This document shows positions 25,378 through 37,800 of a DNA stretch of 64,000 nucleotides, piece after piece. The notes below the pieces were generated by a model, which saw nothing but the letters and a program-made list of their open reading frames with translations, ran no database searches and was not told the origin of the DNA. Both the position numbers and the translations under genes were made by a program. The stretch comes from Spongospora subterranea f. sp. subterranea (taxonomy: Eukaryota > Endomyxa: Phytomyxea > Phytomyxea > Plasmodiophorida), in NCBI GenBank assembly GCA_049724395.1, contig JAUGWO010000070.1, forward strand, positions 155,988-219,987, written 5' to 3'. The first letter of the stretch is position 1; each line of letters begins with the position of its first letter.

Positions 25378-26028
25378 TCATAATTCTGCTCGTATGTCTT
25401 CACTATCTGATGATGAATATTCGGACTTTGTTATCAGGCTCATTGTCGATGCAACTACCCCTGCCTGGGCGAGAATATCCATCTCTCGGTCGACATCGCT
25501 TTTGATGGGAGTTGTGGTGCTGATCAGCTTGATAGGTGCGGCTTTCTCAAGTTCGATAATCGTAATAACAGTTGCCCTCTCAGACGGATCATGCTTCAGA
25601 GTATGTTTTCTCGCATTGTAGGCCCTGCAGAATAGTTGGCAGCATACAGAGCAGGCGAAAGGTTTCTCTCCTGTATGACATCTTTCGTGCCGATGCAATG
25701 ACCCTGCTTCTGCAAATGCTCTTGAGCATATCTCACATACATAGGGTCTCTCGCCAGTGTGGATTCGAAGATGGCGCTTCAAATCCGACCCTTTCCGAAA
25801 CGTCTTATCGCATACCCCACAGTTGAACGGACGTTCATCTTTATGGATGCTTGCATGATGTTTTAGATTTGCTATTGAGTCAAACTTTTCATAGCATTTC
25901 GGGTGTTTGCAACCGACAGTTAACAAGGGTCCATGCCCATGTTGTTGTTGAGCTGCTTCACCTCCTGTCGATGATGCTAGACTTAATAAGGCGGAGGATG
26001 CCATGCATTCACTCGGGGATAACTGCAT
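25378..26028 (-). CDS. C2H2 zinc-finger protein, four fingers
   Basis: This intronless ORF of 216 residues starts at ATG 26028. It has four consecutive C2H2 fingers at about residues 40-150: CKHPKCYEKFDSIANLKHH, CGVCDKTFRKGSDLKRH, CEICSRAFAEAGSLHRH and CSVCCQLFCRAYNARKH. They are joined by TGERPY and TGEKPF linkers, as in DNA-binding transcription factors. The first finger has a wider Cys-Cys spacing. A Ser/Asp-rich acidic tail follows. Finger order and several helix residues match the second C2H2 gene at 33107-33986, so the two are paralogs that have since diverged in intron content. Nuclear location and DNA binding are inferred from the family. Confidence 0.88.
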   Translation of the reverse strand: MQLSPSECMASSALLSLASSTGGEAAQQQHGHGPLLTVGCKHPKCYEKFDSIANLKHHASIHKDERPFNCGVCDKTFRKGSDLKRHLRIHTGERPYVCEICSRAFAEAGSLHRHERCHTGEKPFACSVCCQLFCRAYNARKHTLKHDPSERATVITIIELEKAAPIKLISTTTPIKSDVDREMDILAQAGVVASTMSLITKSEYSSSDSEDIRAEL

Positions 26029-26451
26029 GGGTAGCGTTGGAGAGAGGTAGAATGAGTGCTAATTTACTGGCTAAAGATGGGAAGAAGCAATAGGGCAGTG
26101 CAGACTCAAACATCAGAGCTCGGACAGGGCGTTAACAGTGACACAGTGCAATTGCGTCCTGAATTCATTGGCAAGGGCCAAGGCGGTCTGCCCTCTGTGA
26201 CTCAAATAATGCAGCCACAACTCTTACAGCTGTAACCTGACGCGTCAGAGAGTGGAACTACCCATATTCTGCCATAGCAAGCTCAAAAACACATGACAGA
26301 GTGTAGAAAACTGAAACAATGACATGTTTCCGATTGGCTGCTTGAATTTCTATTGCGGCTTTGTTTCGGGCCTCCGTTTCCCTGTATTGACTGAGTTTCG
26401 ATTTTTCGTACAGAAAGAAGTAAATATTATTATGTTTATAGATAAACCGAT
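26029..26451. other. Intergenic
   Basis: This 423-bp gap lies between two minus-strand genes, C2H2 and AP-2 sigma. I see no supported exon, RNA gene or repeat in it. Confidence 0.4.
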
Positions 26452-26957
26452 TTACTCCAACTTCTCTAGTTCCTGCATGCGTGATAAAATTGTATTCTTA
26501 TTTGTTTCTTGTAATTCTCCGGCCAAGATAAACTCATCGATAATTGCGTATACCTTGTAGAAGTTGAAAACTAGATCCAGTTCACAGACATTTCCGAAAT
26601 ATTTATCCAGAAGTTCAACGAAAAAATGGATAGCTTCTAGGTACGCAAACTCGTTATCGTTGATGTCAATACCAAAGCTGAAATAGAGACCAGCGTAGCG
26701 ACGGTAAACAATCCGGAATGTTCTGTACTATCAGGGAAAAATATCAGGACCGTATCACATTGACCGTTTCACACGGTCAAGCAGATCCGATATATGCAAC
26801 TAACCTCAATAAAATTCGTGAATTTACTATCTCGATTAACCACAAGGTGATGGACTTCTCGTTCAACACTTCGCTTCTCATGGTTCTCATACGGAGTGTA
26901 CCATTTTGATAGTCGAGTTTTGCCTTGCCTGTTCTGAAGCAGGACAAACTGAATCAT
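26452..26957 (-). CDS. AP2S1: AP-2 complex sigma subunit
   Basis: This is the small sigma subunit of the clathrin adaptor AP-2, which binds acidic dileucine cargo signals during endocytosis. Two exons, 26957-26805 and 26727-26452, flank a 77-nt intron and give 142 residues, the same length as human AP2S1. Signatures in order are [33 protein letters not shown], then [34 protein letters not shown] and [20 protein letters not shown]. The family is near-invariant and the match is continuous, so the call is secure. The gene is intact. Transcription is on the minus strand between the C2H2 gene and a small unknown gene. Confidence 0.95.
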
Positions 26958-27141
26958 TGTCCAACGATGTAGATGGATGTTGTATGCGTCGTGACGCGCC
27001 GCCGTGCTCTGACGATATCTGCATTAAACGGGGCGTCAACAGGCTTCTCCCCGTCAGTGGCTGACTGGATGTCATGGGCCGCGCCACACATCGCACACCC
27101 AACTCCTCTCTTGACGGCTTTTCTGTGTCGCCGATTCGCGT

Positions 27142-27430
27142 TTAGGCCTTGGCAAGGTCAGGGTCAACGACGGGAATCAGTGAATTCACCTGGCTCCATT
27201 CTCCTTCCGATATAACGGATTCTATCGGCGAGTTCACAGGCTGATATCGAGATGTTGATTCGCTGACAGGATTAAACCGACGGATCGATCGGTGGCTTTC
27301 CAAACAAGACGGTTCTAATCTGTACGTCAATAAATGACCTCATAGCGTCGTTGAACGTTACGAATTTTTGTATTACGAAGGATTAAGACCCGGTCTTTTC
27401 TAGAACAAACCCGCTTTCGTTCGTCTCCAT
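27142..27430 (-). CDS. Small spliced protein (66 aa), unknown
   Basis: Three exons join in phase on the minus strand: 27430-27390, 27338-27278 and 27240-27142. Introns are 51 and 37 nt. The product starts METNESGFVLEKTGSF and continues DVQIRTVLFGKPPIDPSPVN, ending SLIPVVDPDLAKA. It has no signal peptide or membrane segment. I do not recognise the family. The AT-rich stretch 27470-27530 upstream is a plausible promoter. Phase agreement across three exons is the main support. Confidence 0.42.
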
Positions 27431-27604
27431 GACTTCAGTTTTTGGTACAAAAAGTGTGCTTAAAATAGTTTTTCAATTTTTTTTATTGTTTTTTTCTCTA
27501 CATATTGTCATATAAATACATGTATGTAGGGTATAACTCTGGGCTGAATAATGCTATAAGCGTTTGACATTCCCTAAGCGCTTTGATATCCACAGCTAGC
27601 AGAT

Positions 27605-29016
27605 ATGCAGTTGCCAAATGGGTACTTGGACATGGGAAACTGTATTCGCCTGGGCGACACGGAAACCCGTGCAATGTTCCCGACCAGATTCTCTCGGAAT
27701 GTCAAAACCAGGCACGCCGGCTTTGTGGTCATCAACAGGTTTCAGGTGTTATGGTAGTCCATCGAATGTTGATCATAGCAACGACGCGGCTAATGTAGCG
27801 TACAATGATGTGCTAGGAAAATCACGAAAGAACGACTTTTACGATTGGGACTTGTATGCACCATAGGTCAATTCTCCATAGTGTTTGCCCTACGATTCAA
27901 AGATGAAATTTGAATGACCAACACAGCCTGCGTGTCCTGTTGACACCTCAACAGAATCTGGTGAAAACGGTGAACGGGTTTTCAAATCTCCCAGTGGATA
28001 CAGTTTTCATTTGGCATCGACATGTAAAGTCGCGTTCAGGGGTCATTGGTGAACGTTTTTGTCCAGGCAAGCCAACCCCCATGTGTATTCTACGGAAACG
28101 ATGCGATGCAAGTTGCAATGAACATGGCGATAGGTCTGAGCTGAAAGATGTTAAAAGCGGGATGAACCGTTCCTATGATCACAGCTGGCAACGATAGATT
28201 TTCAGATTATCTAACGGAAACACTGGCCCGGGCAAACCGTTTACAAGATCATGATGGTAAACCAACCATGGTGGCTTGAGTTTGACATCACCTGCATCAC
28301 CTGCGTGATTCATCAGGCTGGCCTCGCCACCTGGTCTTTTCAGATACATGTCGTTTTTTCTCAAGATATCGCGTCGCTTACGATTTCTCAAATTCTCTTG
28401 TTGAGTTTTATGAAGATGGGCCAGTGAATCCGCAGCTCGTACCGAAGCGGGTCCAATCGTGGTCAGGATCGCTGCAGAAGCCATGGGTGTCGCAAAAACA
28501 AGTTCGTTGATCCAGAGAGAAATCGCGAGAATGATCCGAAAACCTTTAGATGAGCATGCCAGAATCAGACGCAGAATTCACTTGAACCGGTGGTTAAACA
28601 GCCCATTATTCCTGAAACATGGAAATACGACAAACAACGAGACATCGTTTTGTCGTGGATGTCAGCGACACCGTTTGATACACAGTGCTGTGCTTCGCCC
28701 CTTAAATCGTTGGCGATGTCGCCACAAACGAATTCACGAACGCGTTGGCGTTCAACGCACTCACATGATCGACCAAGATGGGGAGTTTGTCCCTTTCAGC
28801 ATGATTACGCCTTCAAATGGAATCGGGGATGAAATGACGATGTTCTTGCACTCTCTCCATGGTTGCTGCTCAAATCGATCTCATCGCTCAGCTTATTGCA
28901 TCGATATTGAATCAGGGTGTTTTGAACCCAAAGCAACAAGGATTTGAGTTCAGCTGACAATTTCATGGGCTCGAAATTCGGGAACAATCGTGGAAGACTG
29001 GTCATAGATTTTGTGA
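27605..29016 (+). CDS. Multi-exon protein of unknown function
   Basis: Coding segments appear on the plus strand separated by GT-AG introns of 40-80 nt. The start MQLPNGYLDMGNCIRLGDTE (ATG 27605) continues to HAGFVVIN, then NDAANVAYNDVLGKSRKNDF after a 40-nt intron. Further exons read CVFYGNDAMQVAMNMAIAGN, FSDYLTETLARANRL, FFSRYRVAYDFSNSLVEFYE and KQPIIPETWKYDKQRDIVL. The last exons read SMVAAQIDLIAQLIASILNQ and MGSKFGNNRGRLVIDFVRIA then stop at 29016. Some joins, near 27860 and 28830, are unresolved, so this may be two genes or a decaying one. No domain is recognised. The C-terminal part has a diverged partner on the minus strand at 29398-29600. Confidence 0.42.
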
Positions 29017-29397
29017 GAATTGCCTAATAGGTACTTAGATCCTCGCTTCCCTGATACCAATGGAAGATCTGGTCCAAGGGGATTCAACACTAATGTTCGT
29101 CTCAAAGCGTTGACGTATTATGAATACGACGACCAGATGGATAACGCTGCGAAAACATGGCCCAGTTTTATCTTCAAAAGCGACAGTGTTTCAACAAGCC
29201 GGAGCTTGTTTCTTCGAGAAGCATGGATGAAATGGGGCATCGCCCATCTGGCTTTCCTATCCATAGTACTTCAACGAGGCGAACATTAGTGCTAACTGTC
29301 CGATTTTGTCGTCGCAAAACCATCAAACACACCTTTGGACCACAGTTAAGTTGTCTGTGTATTGGGGTCTGAAGGGTTAGGAAAGCGAGATCTAACT
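29017..29397. other. Gap with an open plus-strand frame
   Basis: The plus strand is open from about 29020 to 29290 and reads YLDPRFPDTNGRSGPRGFN and LKALTYYEYDDQMDN, with a possible continuation YFNEANISANCPILSS after an acceptor near 29267. No start codon or family can be assigned. It may be another exon set of the neighbouring unknown gene. Confidence 0.25.
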
Positions 29398-29630
29398 GAC
29401 ACAATCTCTGATCAATATTCCACGATAGTGTCCGAGTTTCACAGCCATGGGATTGCCAGGCTGCAGCGGAATTCCGTGTTTCCTGAGGTCGATGCTCGCT
29501 GATTTTGGTGTCGACAGCAACGCTGAGCGATTAGATCGATTTGAGCAGCAACCATAGAGAGGATACCGGGTGAGTCTGGCCAAGCGTTTTCCATAGCTGA
29601 CCCCACTCTGGCTGCAAGAGTTTCGTCACT
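29398..29630 (-). pseudogene. Fragment paralogous to the C-terminus of the 27.6-29.0 kb gene
   Basis: On the minus strand the segment 29559-29521 encodes ILSMVAAQIDLIAQ, nearly identical to the plus-strand copy at 28853-28891. Downstream the frame ending at 29398 reads NPMAVKLGHYRGILIRDCVS, which parallels the plus copy ending NFMGSKFGNNRGRLVIDFVR. The segment between these two parts is in a different frame and no full upstream gene fits before the PAQR gene, so I read this as a partial, probably decayed, inverted duplicate. Confidence 0.4.
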
Positions 29631-29925
29631 GCATCAACCCGATTCCATTCCAAACGCGTCCAATCTGAACACAGCAAGCGGGTCTTCAACTCAGCTCTTC
29701 ATCGTGATGTAAATCAGAATAGCTTAGGAAGGTTGTAGGTAAAGATCGCGAATATATGATTTGGCCCAAACCTTTTACCCTACCTTGCTTGCGTAATTAC
29801 GCCTATATCACACAACGGAACAGCCCTCCTCGACGATTCGATTCATAAGATTCTGACCCTCATGGGCAGGCGATTGCACAGCGAAGTTTAGGAAATCGGA
29901 TAAATGTATTTTATGAAGTAGAACA

Positions 29926-31489
29926 TTACGAGGATGGCGAAGTGCTATCAACGACGTAAAACAGAATCGCCATGTAGTGAAGCGCGGATCCGACCAACAC
30001 CCATAAATGCCAAATGATGTGCATCGCTGGCCGACCATGGCCTTGGATTAGAAACAGTACTCCGATCGTGTAAGCCACGCCACCTTGCAAAAGCAAAAAT
30101 AACGCTGGTTCGGGAATCAGCTTTGATTGTATAACCGGGATTGCTGCAACAACCTAAGGAGCGTCAGCGAAAATTAGCAGATAATTGTCAACTGTGGTCA
30201 ACTTACACACATCCACCCCATTGTCAGATAAAGCGTCGTCGAAATCTACAACGGTGAATCAGAAAACGTGAAGGTAAAACTAACAGTAATTAATGATTGG
30301 CGTACGACAGTAAAATGCTTGTGTGTTCGCATAAACGTGGAGAAATATAGCCCAAAACAAGCTAATAGCCAGATAGCGAGCAGCATCGGTTGGGCGATTT
30401 CTGGGCGCATTTCAAGCGATATCACCAGAAACGGGGTATATGTTCCAGCAATCAGAGTGAACACGCTTCCGTGGTCGAGATATTTGAACAACGACTTGGC
30501 AGCTCGTAGTTTGAACAAGCTGTGATACAATGTAGAGCTGAGGTACGTCAGACAAAGCGCAAACGTATAGGGTGCAGTGCCGAGGAGCGGGCGCCAGTTT
30601 GGCGACAGCAACGCCTTCTTAATCAGTATCCACGAGCACATTATTGCGACGATGAAGCCGATGCCATGGGTGATGGAATTGATAACTTCATGAACGTAGA
30701 GATTGCTCTCGCAATCAACTGTAGGCGATGGTGCAGATGAGTGTTTCTGCAGTTCTCGCACAGAATCAGAAATACCTGTGATGGCCGTATCGCATTCTTG
30801 AATGGCAGTTACGATGGACTCCCCTAATTGGTTTGATGAGACATCGAGGTTCTTTAGCGTTGAGTTACATTTAAGAATTGCTGAACCATTATAGCAATCA
30901 GGGGCGATGTGATGTCAATGGATACAATGCGGGTACAAAGGATTCGGTCTTTGACTGAATGGCCTAACGAGCACCGCCGAAAATTCACCGACACCAAAGG
31001 GCATTTGGGATCGCTAAGATAATCGAGTAGAGGGAATATTGCAGGGGAACCGATACGACATCCCTAAAACTCACAGCATTTTAAACAAACGCCCATTAGA
31101 GCCGAGCAGCGTATACTTCAAGGTTCAACAGCACCAGGTTGGGGAGCAGTGAGAGGCAGTCGACCAGCAGGATGACACCCGCTCGGGACAGCCTGGAGCG
31201 CGGAAGATGCAGTTCTTTCAGGTGGGGACACCTCTCCAGAACAACGTTCAGCGGGAGCATATCGATAGCCTGGATCGGTTTATCCACCACCATGATTTCG
31301 CAATGGAACTTCAGCGCCGCACAGATCCCTGATGGGAAAAAAGACGGTGAATTGCCGGCAATTCACGAAACGCTGATAGAATCGCCTCGACTGACCAGCA
31401 TCTGCAGCCGTATTTAACCGTTGGCATTCGTAAACGTAAAGATCAAGATTCGCCGTCGATGACGTCGTTGTTGACAGAAGTTTGGTCAT
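29926..31489 (-). CDS. Leucine-rich-repeat / PAQR (hemolysin III-type) receptor fusion
   Basis: The C-terminal half is a seven-helix PAQR protein. Motif A is HEVINSITHGIGF, followed by LSSTLYHSLFKLR, YLDHGSVFTLIAGTYTPF and the closing motif MHIIWHLWVLVGSALHY, which together carry the family Ser, His, Asp and His-x3-His residues. Introns lie near 30250-30310 and 30155-30207. Upstream the same frame continues without a stop into a leucine-rich repeat (LKNLDVSSNQLGESIVTAIQ), and further exons add CPHLKELHLPRSRLSRAGV, NLVLLNLE and GCRIGSPAIFPLLDYL, the ribonuclease-inhibitor type of LRR. The start is not certain: ATG 31489 lies in an exon (MTKLLSTTTSSTANLDLYV) that may continue upstream to about 31650. 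PAQR proteins are hydrolase-like receptors. An LRR N-terminus is not known to me in this family. Confidence 0.72.
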
Positions 31490-31742
31490 GTTGGACAGTT
31501 CTGAGGTGGGATGCGTGCCCCCCTACCTAGACCAGATGGCACGGGAATACCCGGATTGCTGAGGGTTTTGCGCTGTTTTTCAGACCAGCTCTAGTGTAGC
31601 GCCAGGATCCCCGTAACGAGATTCGCCCCATGCAGTTCGTGTAGCGGCGAGGGCAGCACATGTTCCCGCCGTAGGCGGAGCCTGGAATATGGGCCGCGTT
31701 TTCCAGGCCCGGCGATGGTGTTGGAGGGGGTGGGGGGAATGA

Positions 31743-32846
31743 CTATCGACAGATTTCGTGTATAAAATTTGATACGTTGTCGATGATTTGTTGTTGCGTT
31801 GAACTGTGGGGTCGACCCCGAGTGGTATACTGGCTCTTTACGGTGGTTAGTAGCGAACCAGCCAGTATCGCCCCTGCATTTACCCAGCCGTCAATGCCTT
31901 GGTCGTTATTGATGTTTCTCTCCAAGCATTTGGAGAGATTTTCACAGATCAGATCAAGGACGGAGAGTTTGACGACAAAAGGCAGCACATCAGTTCTGTT
32001 GACATAAACTGCTACAGCGTTTATCACAGGAACAACAAATATTGGGGAGCATAAGTCAAGGATCATCATTGTAGATTTCAGGATATCAGACGCGTGATCA
32101 ACAAATATCTCTCCACACGAAGGAAGACAGGGTTCACGACGCAGCGCCTCGGAAAGGAGCGAGCACGATAACACGGCAACCTTTTCGCTATCGAATTCAC
32201 CAGCGCAAAGGGCGTCGATTACGAGCGGGATGAGCTCCTGTTGGGACACGATCATGTTCGAGATCGCATTGGCGACTTGATCCTTGGGCCAGGTCGCCAG
32301 CCGTATCAGACAATGCAGTACAGGAGAGGAGACGGCGTCTCGCCCATCGTGCAGATGAACGATGAGGGATTGGCCCAAGATGTGAGCCAGGTCGAGAAGA
32401 GATTGGAGCCGATGATGATGATCTTGAGAATGCCATAGTAAACATGATAATAGATCGGCCGCCTCCTCCATCAATCTGTCGCCGGTGCAGGTCCCAACGA
32501 TATGGGCCAATCGCAGCAGAAACCTCGGGGCTAGAAGGCATTCGGGCAACGGCTCTGACACATGGTTCGATATCAATCGAAGAACGACCTCGACCACGTG
32601 AACGCGGTCCGATTGGATTAGGGGGGCGATCAGCGTCATTCGGATCGGGACACCATGGCCGGATGCGGCTTCGATCACCTCCAGACATGGCAGAATATCG
32701 CCATGATCGACGTCCTGCAGAGCGGCATACGACTTGTTCACTGGGGTCGACTCACGATGACCATCGTCGGCCTCATTATTGCACCCGTTGCGTCTTTCGC
32801 CGAAAATCATCTCTGATATTAGCGCCATCCTGGGCTGGCTGCGCAT
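31743..32846 (-). CDS. Helical-repeat (armadillo/HEAT-like) protein, unknown
   Basis: This is an intronless ORF of 367 residues with its start at ATG 32846 or ATG 32825. It is almost entirely amphipathic helices rich in Leu, Ile and Val (for example VVEVVLRLISNHVSEPLPE, LEEAADLLSCLLWHSQD-like and AILAGSLLTTVKSQYTTRG), with spacing typical of armadillo or HEAT repeats. No importin or PP2A signature stands out. The opposite strand also carries ORFs in this stretch, but they are shadows without protein character. Location is probably cytosolic or nuclear. It lies between the LRR-PAQR gene and a C2H2 gene, all on the minus strand. Confidence 0.6.
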   Translation of the reverse strand: MRSQPRMALISEMIFGERRNGCNNEADDGHRESTPVNKSYAALQDVDHGDILPCLEVIEAASGHGVPIRMTLIAPLIQSDRVHVVEVVLRLISNHVSEPLPECLLAPRFLLRLAHIVGTCTGDRLMEEAADLLSCLLWHSQDHHHRLQSLLDLAHILGQSLIVHLHDGRDAVSSPVLHCLIRLATWPKDQVANAISNMIVSQQELIPLVIDALCAGEFDSEKVAVLSCSLLSEALRREPCLPSCGEIFVDHASDILKSTMMILDLCSPIFVVPVINAVAVYVNRTDVLPFVVKLSVLDLICENLSKCLERNINNDQGIDGWVNAGAILAGSLLTTVKSQYTTRGRPHSSTQQQIIDNVSNFIHEICR

Positions 32847-33106
32847 TTAATTCATCTTGGCCAGAAAACGCCATCTCCTCACAGATATTCCATCGGTCCT
32901 GTGTGGTTGATGTTTGGTGACCAGTTTCTAACCGAAACTTGACAGAAAAGATATTTTTGTGCATTTTGTATCCGCCTTTGATCGTGCAGTTGATGCTGTG
33001 GCATTTGATTTTCGCCAAAACGCGAAGATATATAAACAACATTTGTTCAGACTGTTTGATACACAAATTAAGGTTTTATTACAGAGTTATCGGTCGAGAG
33101 TCCTGA

Positions 33107-33986
<880 letters not shown>

Positions 33987-34455
33987 TACGAACAACTTGT
34001 ACAGATTTGGGAGGCCGCGCGGTCTTCGGAGGCCGCGCACTAATAATTATGAGCGGAATCTGCGACCGAGCACCAGTGACACTTGCGGTGTCGCCATGTG
34101 ATCACCTGACCGGCTATTAGCGCGAGATCAAGTCCGAACGGTGGCGTTACGCGGCCCGGAGGATGCAAGCATGGCCAAGTGTATACACAGAGTGGTACAG
34201 TGGCGCTATATACAGTACCTGTGACCTGCGCTCACTGCCGTTGGCTACCAGTCGTTTTATGACACAAGTGAACCCTGGGGCTGGCTGGACGCTGCTGTAA
34301 CATATGGCGTTAACATGCCAATAATATCGCTCGAGTTTCGGTCGTACAACACGTACACCTGATCATCAATGGTGTAACGTAGGTTGTTGCTGTAGCAATT
34401 AGCTGTGAGGTCCAGATGGCGCCTTAGTCGGGTCGCCGTCGTAAATTTGTTTTGA

Positions 34456-34731
34456 TCAAGCATTCTGCTGCCGTTTCCTTGTCTGGAGGCTCAATACATT
34501 AAATAAAATTTGATTGACTGTTGGCTTCTTCCCAAATTGTAGGGGTTCACCACCAATTGTTTTAGTTAATTCAGAATGTAATGGGGAATCGCTGCCTTTC
34601 AACTGGACGTCTTTCGCCTTCCGCCCTTGTCCACATACATCCCTGTGTGTTATTCACGTGCACTGTAGCTACATCAGAAGCGGTAACCCAAATATACTGT
34701 CTGTAGTCCAGTTAACGATAACGAGTCTCAT
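34456..34731 (-). CDS. Small spliced protein, unknown
   Basis: An exon starting at ATG 34731 (MRLVIVNWTTDSIFGLPLL) joins through a 30-nt GT-AG intron to DVCGQGRKAKDVQLKGSDS, then HSELTKTIGGEPLQFGKKP, and ends LQTRKRQQNA at 34456. A second ORF in another frame starts inside its last codons (ATG 34463, MLDQNKFTTATRLRRHLDL) and runs to 34257; it may be a further exon or a separate small gene. No family is recognised. The remaining stretches 33987-34256 and 34732-34853 show nothing supportable. Confidence 0.38.
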
Positions 34732-34853
34732 GTTCCCTTGATCATGTCGCAGTGTCAAACAATAGCTCTTCTCTTAGGTCATGCACGATACGTCAGTCTA
34801 ATTAATGTGTTGTATTGTAAAGGAGTATGTTTATTTTAAGGAAAAGATTGAGA

Positions 34854-37800
34854 TCAGAGGTCTCGGATGATCGAGCTCTGTCTTAACCGTCGCCTGACAT
34901 AACGAGGCATGAACCTTCTATCTGAATCGCCCGTTGATGCTGCAACTTCACGCCCGGTAGTGTTTGAGGGATGTCGCTGAGAAGACTTTGGCGGGGGTTG
35001 CTCTTCATTGGCATATGCTAGCGAGCGATGAGATGGCAAAGGCGATGATTGAGGCGCCATGATGGGAGGGTGATTAGATGGGGGAGACGCCTCTAGACCA
35101 GCTCCTCTCAACAATCGATTCGTTAACGGGGATGATTCCGGTCTCTAGTGACGCCCATCAGATATGAGCCGTGGTCATTAACAGCCTTGATTACCTTAAT
35201 CGATGACGGAGGGGATATTTGGTATGCCTCTGATATTATCGAAGGCAATCTGGTTACGGTCCCGGTCCCAGATACAGATGCCCTCCCTTTTAGCTGGATA
35301 TGTTTATTACGACCGCTATCCACATCGTCGACAACAATGAACGTTTTACTCTTCAGAGACGTGAAATCGTTTGGAGAGAAGTTATCTTCAGTATTGACGT
35401 TCAGACGAATCGATCGCGGAACTACAAATTTAGCTTAAGAGAACCTCTAATCAATACTTGATGATAACCAACAACCTTTAGTTTTAGGCATTTCCTGAAT
35501 TACCATAGATGGCGCATCAAACGTACGAGCGAGACCAACGATCACAGGGGCTGTCTACAGTAGGGAATTAGCAATCAGAGGTAATAAGGTGACAGGTCTC
35601 GTACAGTTAATGCCTCTCTAGTGCCGCGAGTTCGAACTGGATCGGTGGTCATAGCAATATCAACCATTGAGGGGCTTGCTGAACTGGATCGGCTCATCAA
35701 ATCCCTGAATCGCCGCCATTCCTCTTCAGCCATTAGATCCAGCTCCAGTTGCCTCTGTCCGCTCATCTTCCTCTCTCTGATTAAAATGCGCTCGCAAACG
35801 ATTCGCTCTCGTTCCAACACGACTCGATGTTCATCACTAGTTGATATATCGCTGATAATCTGTTGAAGCGCCTTGACGGCGATCGCCTCTAATTTCAACA
35901 ACATGCTCTTTTGAGTTTGGTATTGTTCCGATTCAGCTGTGAGCTGGACCAACTGTTGATTCTCTTTTCCAAGTTCATCGCTCACAGCCTGATTATCCAG
36001 CTCTGTATAGTGTTTAGCTAATCTTAACCCATTAACTGCCTCCTGCATAGTTCGCAGATAAGAATCTGCATAGGATATCGCTCCCAATATCTTATCCATC
36101 TTAACCGTCTCTCGATCCGCTGACATCCTCTCCTCCCGAATCAAACCTTCAACTGTTAAAGCCCAGTCCTCTTTTTCAGTATTGTATTGATGTCGAGCTT
36201 GATCCATATCCATCACCATCTGCCAATCTGGTCAAAACCAATTCCTGAATGGTTATCATCCCCTTACCTGGTCATGCTCGCTCTGCCCATCGGCAATCGC
36301 CATCTCAATGTTTAGTATTCGCGATTGATACGCTATTCGTGCTGTCGCTAAGTTGTTTTCAAGTGATCGAAGTTTTGCCAGAACAGGGGGTAACGCGCTT
36401 TGAATATTACCATATTCTATAGCAATATCGTGGCACAATTTTTCCTGTTCTTTATCCCGACCAATGACTGCTTTAGATACCGCCTGAATCTGCCCGATCT
36501 CATCATGCGCTTGACGTAAACTGGCTATCGCTAGATCCACCTTGATGTCCCATTCCTGACGTTGATTTACCAGCTCCTCAATCTGTCTGGAGATATCGTA
36601 GGAGTAGGTGGTGTCGGCTTTCACCCTGGTCTCATAATCGATCCGCTCAGCATCTAATTCGATCCTGGAGCTCCTTCGTTGCTTTTAGGAGCTGATTGTA
36701 CTCTGCGTCGTCCTGATCGGCGAGAATTCTCTCGTGGTGATATTGTCCCTGAACCCTATCCAGGAGTTGCTGCTCATGGGCCATCTGCTGTTCGAGTTCA
36801 TTATACCGTTTAACGACCTGTTCATATTCTAACGCCAATCTGCTTTCCAACATCACAGATGATGATAGATCCTGCTCTAGATGACCTCTCTCTAGATCGT
36901 TTATCCCAATCTCGTATAAGTTCTCGTCCATCTCCTCGATCAGAGTTTGATACTGTTCCCCAATATAATACAGGTCCTTGTTCAGTGATTCGTATTCCTG
37001 TTCAGCCACCGATACGTAATCACTGATGCCGATCAGCTGCTGACGATGTGAATCTAGAGTCGAAGCCAGGTCAGCTAATCTCTCCTGGCATTGCCCTTGC
37101 TTATGGTATTCGCTGATCAGATTCCCATATGTGATCGATAGCCCGTTCTCCTGCACACGTATAGATTCAGCCAGATCCTGGTTATGGCGTTGTTGACCAG
37201 TAATCATGACTAGATTATCCCCAGCGATCCGCTTCTCGTTCACCTAAACCTCAATCAATATCGTGATCACGTTTTTTGTATTGGGGATATCCACCTCGCT
37301 ATCCGATAGACGAGCTAATATGTGCTCAGACCTCTTCACAGTTTTAACTCGATCCTCTTTGGATTTCGCCTCGGATTCAATAACCGCTTTGAGTTCAGCC
37401 CATCTGACCTTATCAATCTCTAGCGACGGTGCAACAGCGATATATCGTATATTGAGATCAGCAATTGTGGCATTGAGTTTATCCCTGATCATATCGAGAT
37501 CTATCTCTTGCTGTCCTAACCTCTCCAATTCATTCTCTAAGATTTGTATCTGACCTGATCATTTCATTTCAGCCTCCATCCCCATTGTCCATTTTCGTCC
37601 AATCAGATTACCTGTATTGTTCATGTATTCCCGTTCTAATCGCTCTATCTCCCCCTTATACCACACTGTTGTCTGTCGCCAATCCGTCTCTTCGCCCTCC
37701 AGCCTCCCGCCTTGCTCCCCCAACTCTTTGTTTTGTTCCATGAGCAGCGCCGCTCGTTCCTCCATCTCCTCCACATCACATTCCATATGATTCCCTGCCT

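Noticed and set aside
28179-28484. Minus-strand ORF starting MASAAILTTIGPASVRA, hydrophobic start like a signal peptide
   Set aside because: It is antisense to exons of the plus-strand spliced gene that read better and join in phase.
32197-32688. 163-residue Arg/Pro/Ser-rich ORF
   Set aside because: It is a shadow frame of the helical-repeat gene on the same strand.
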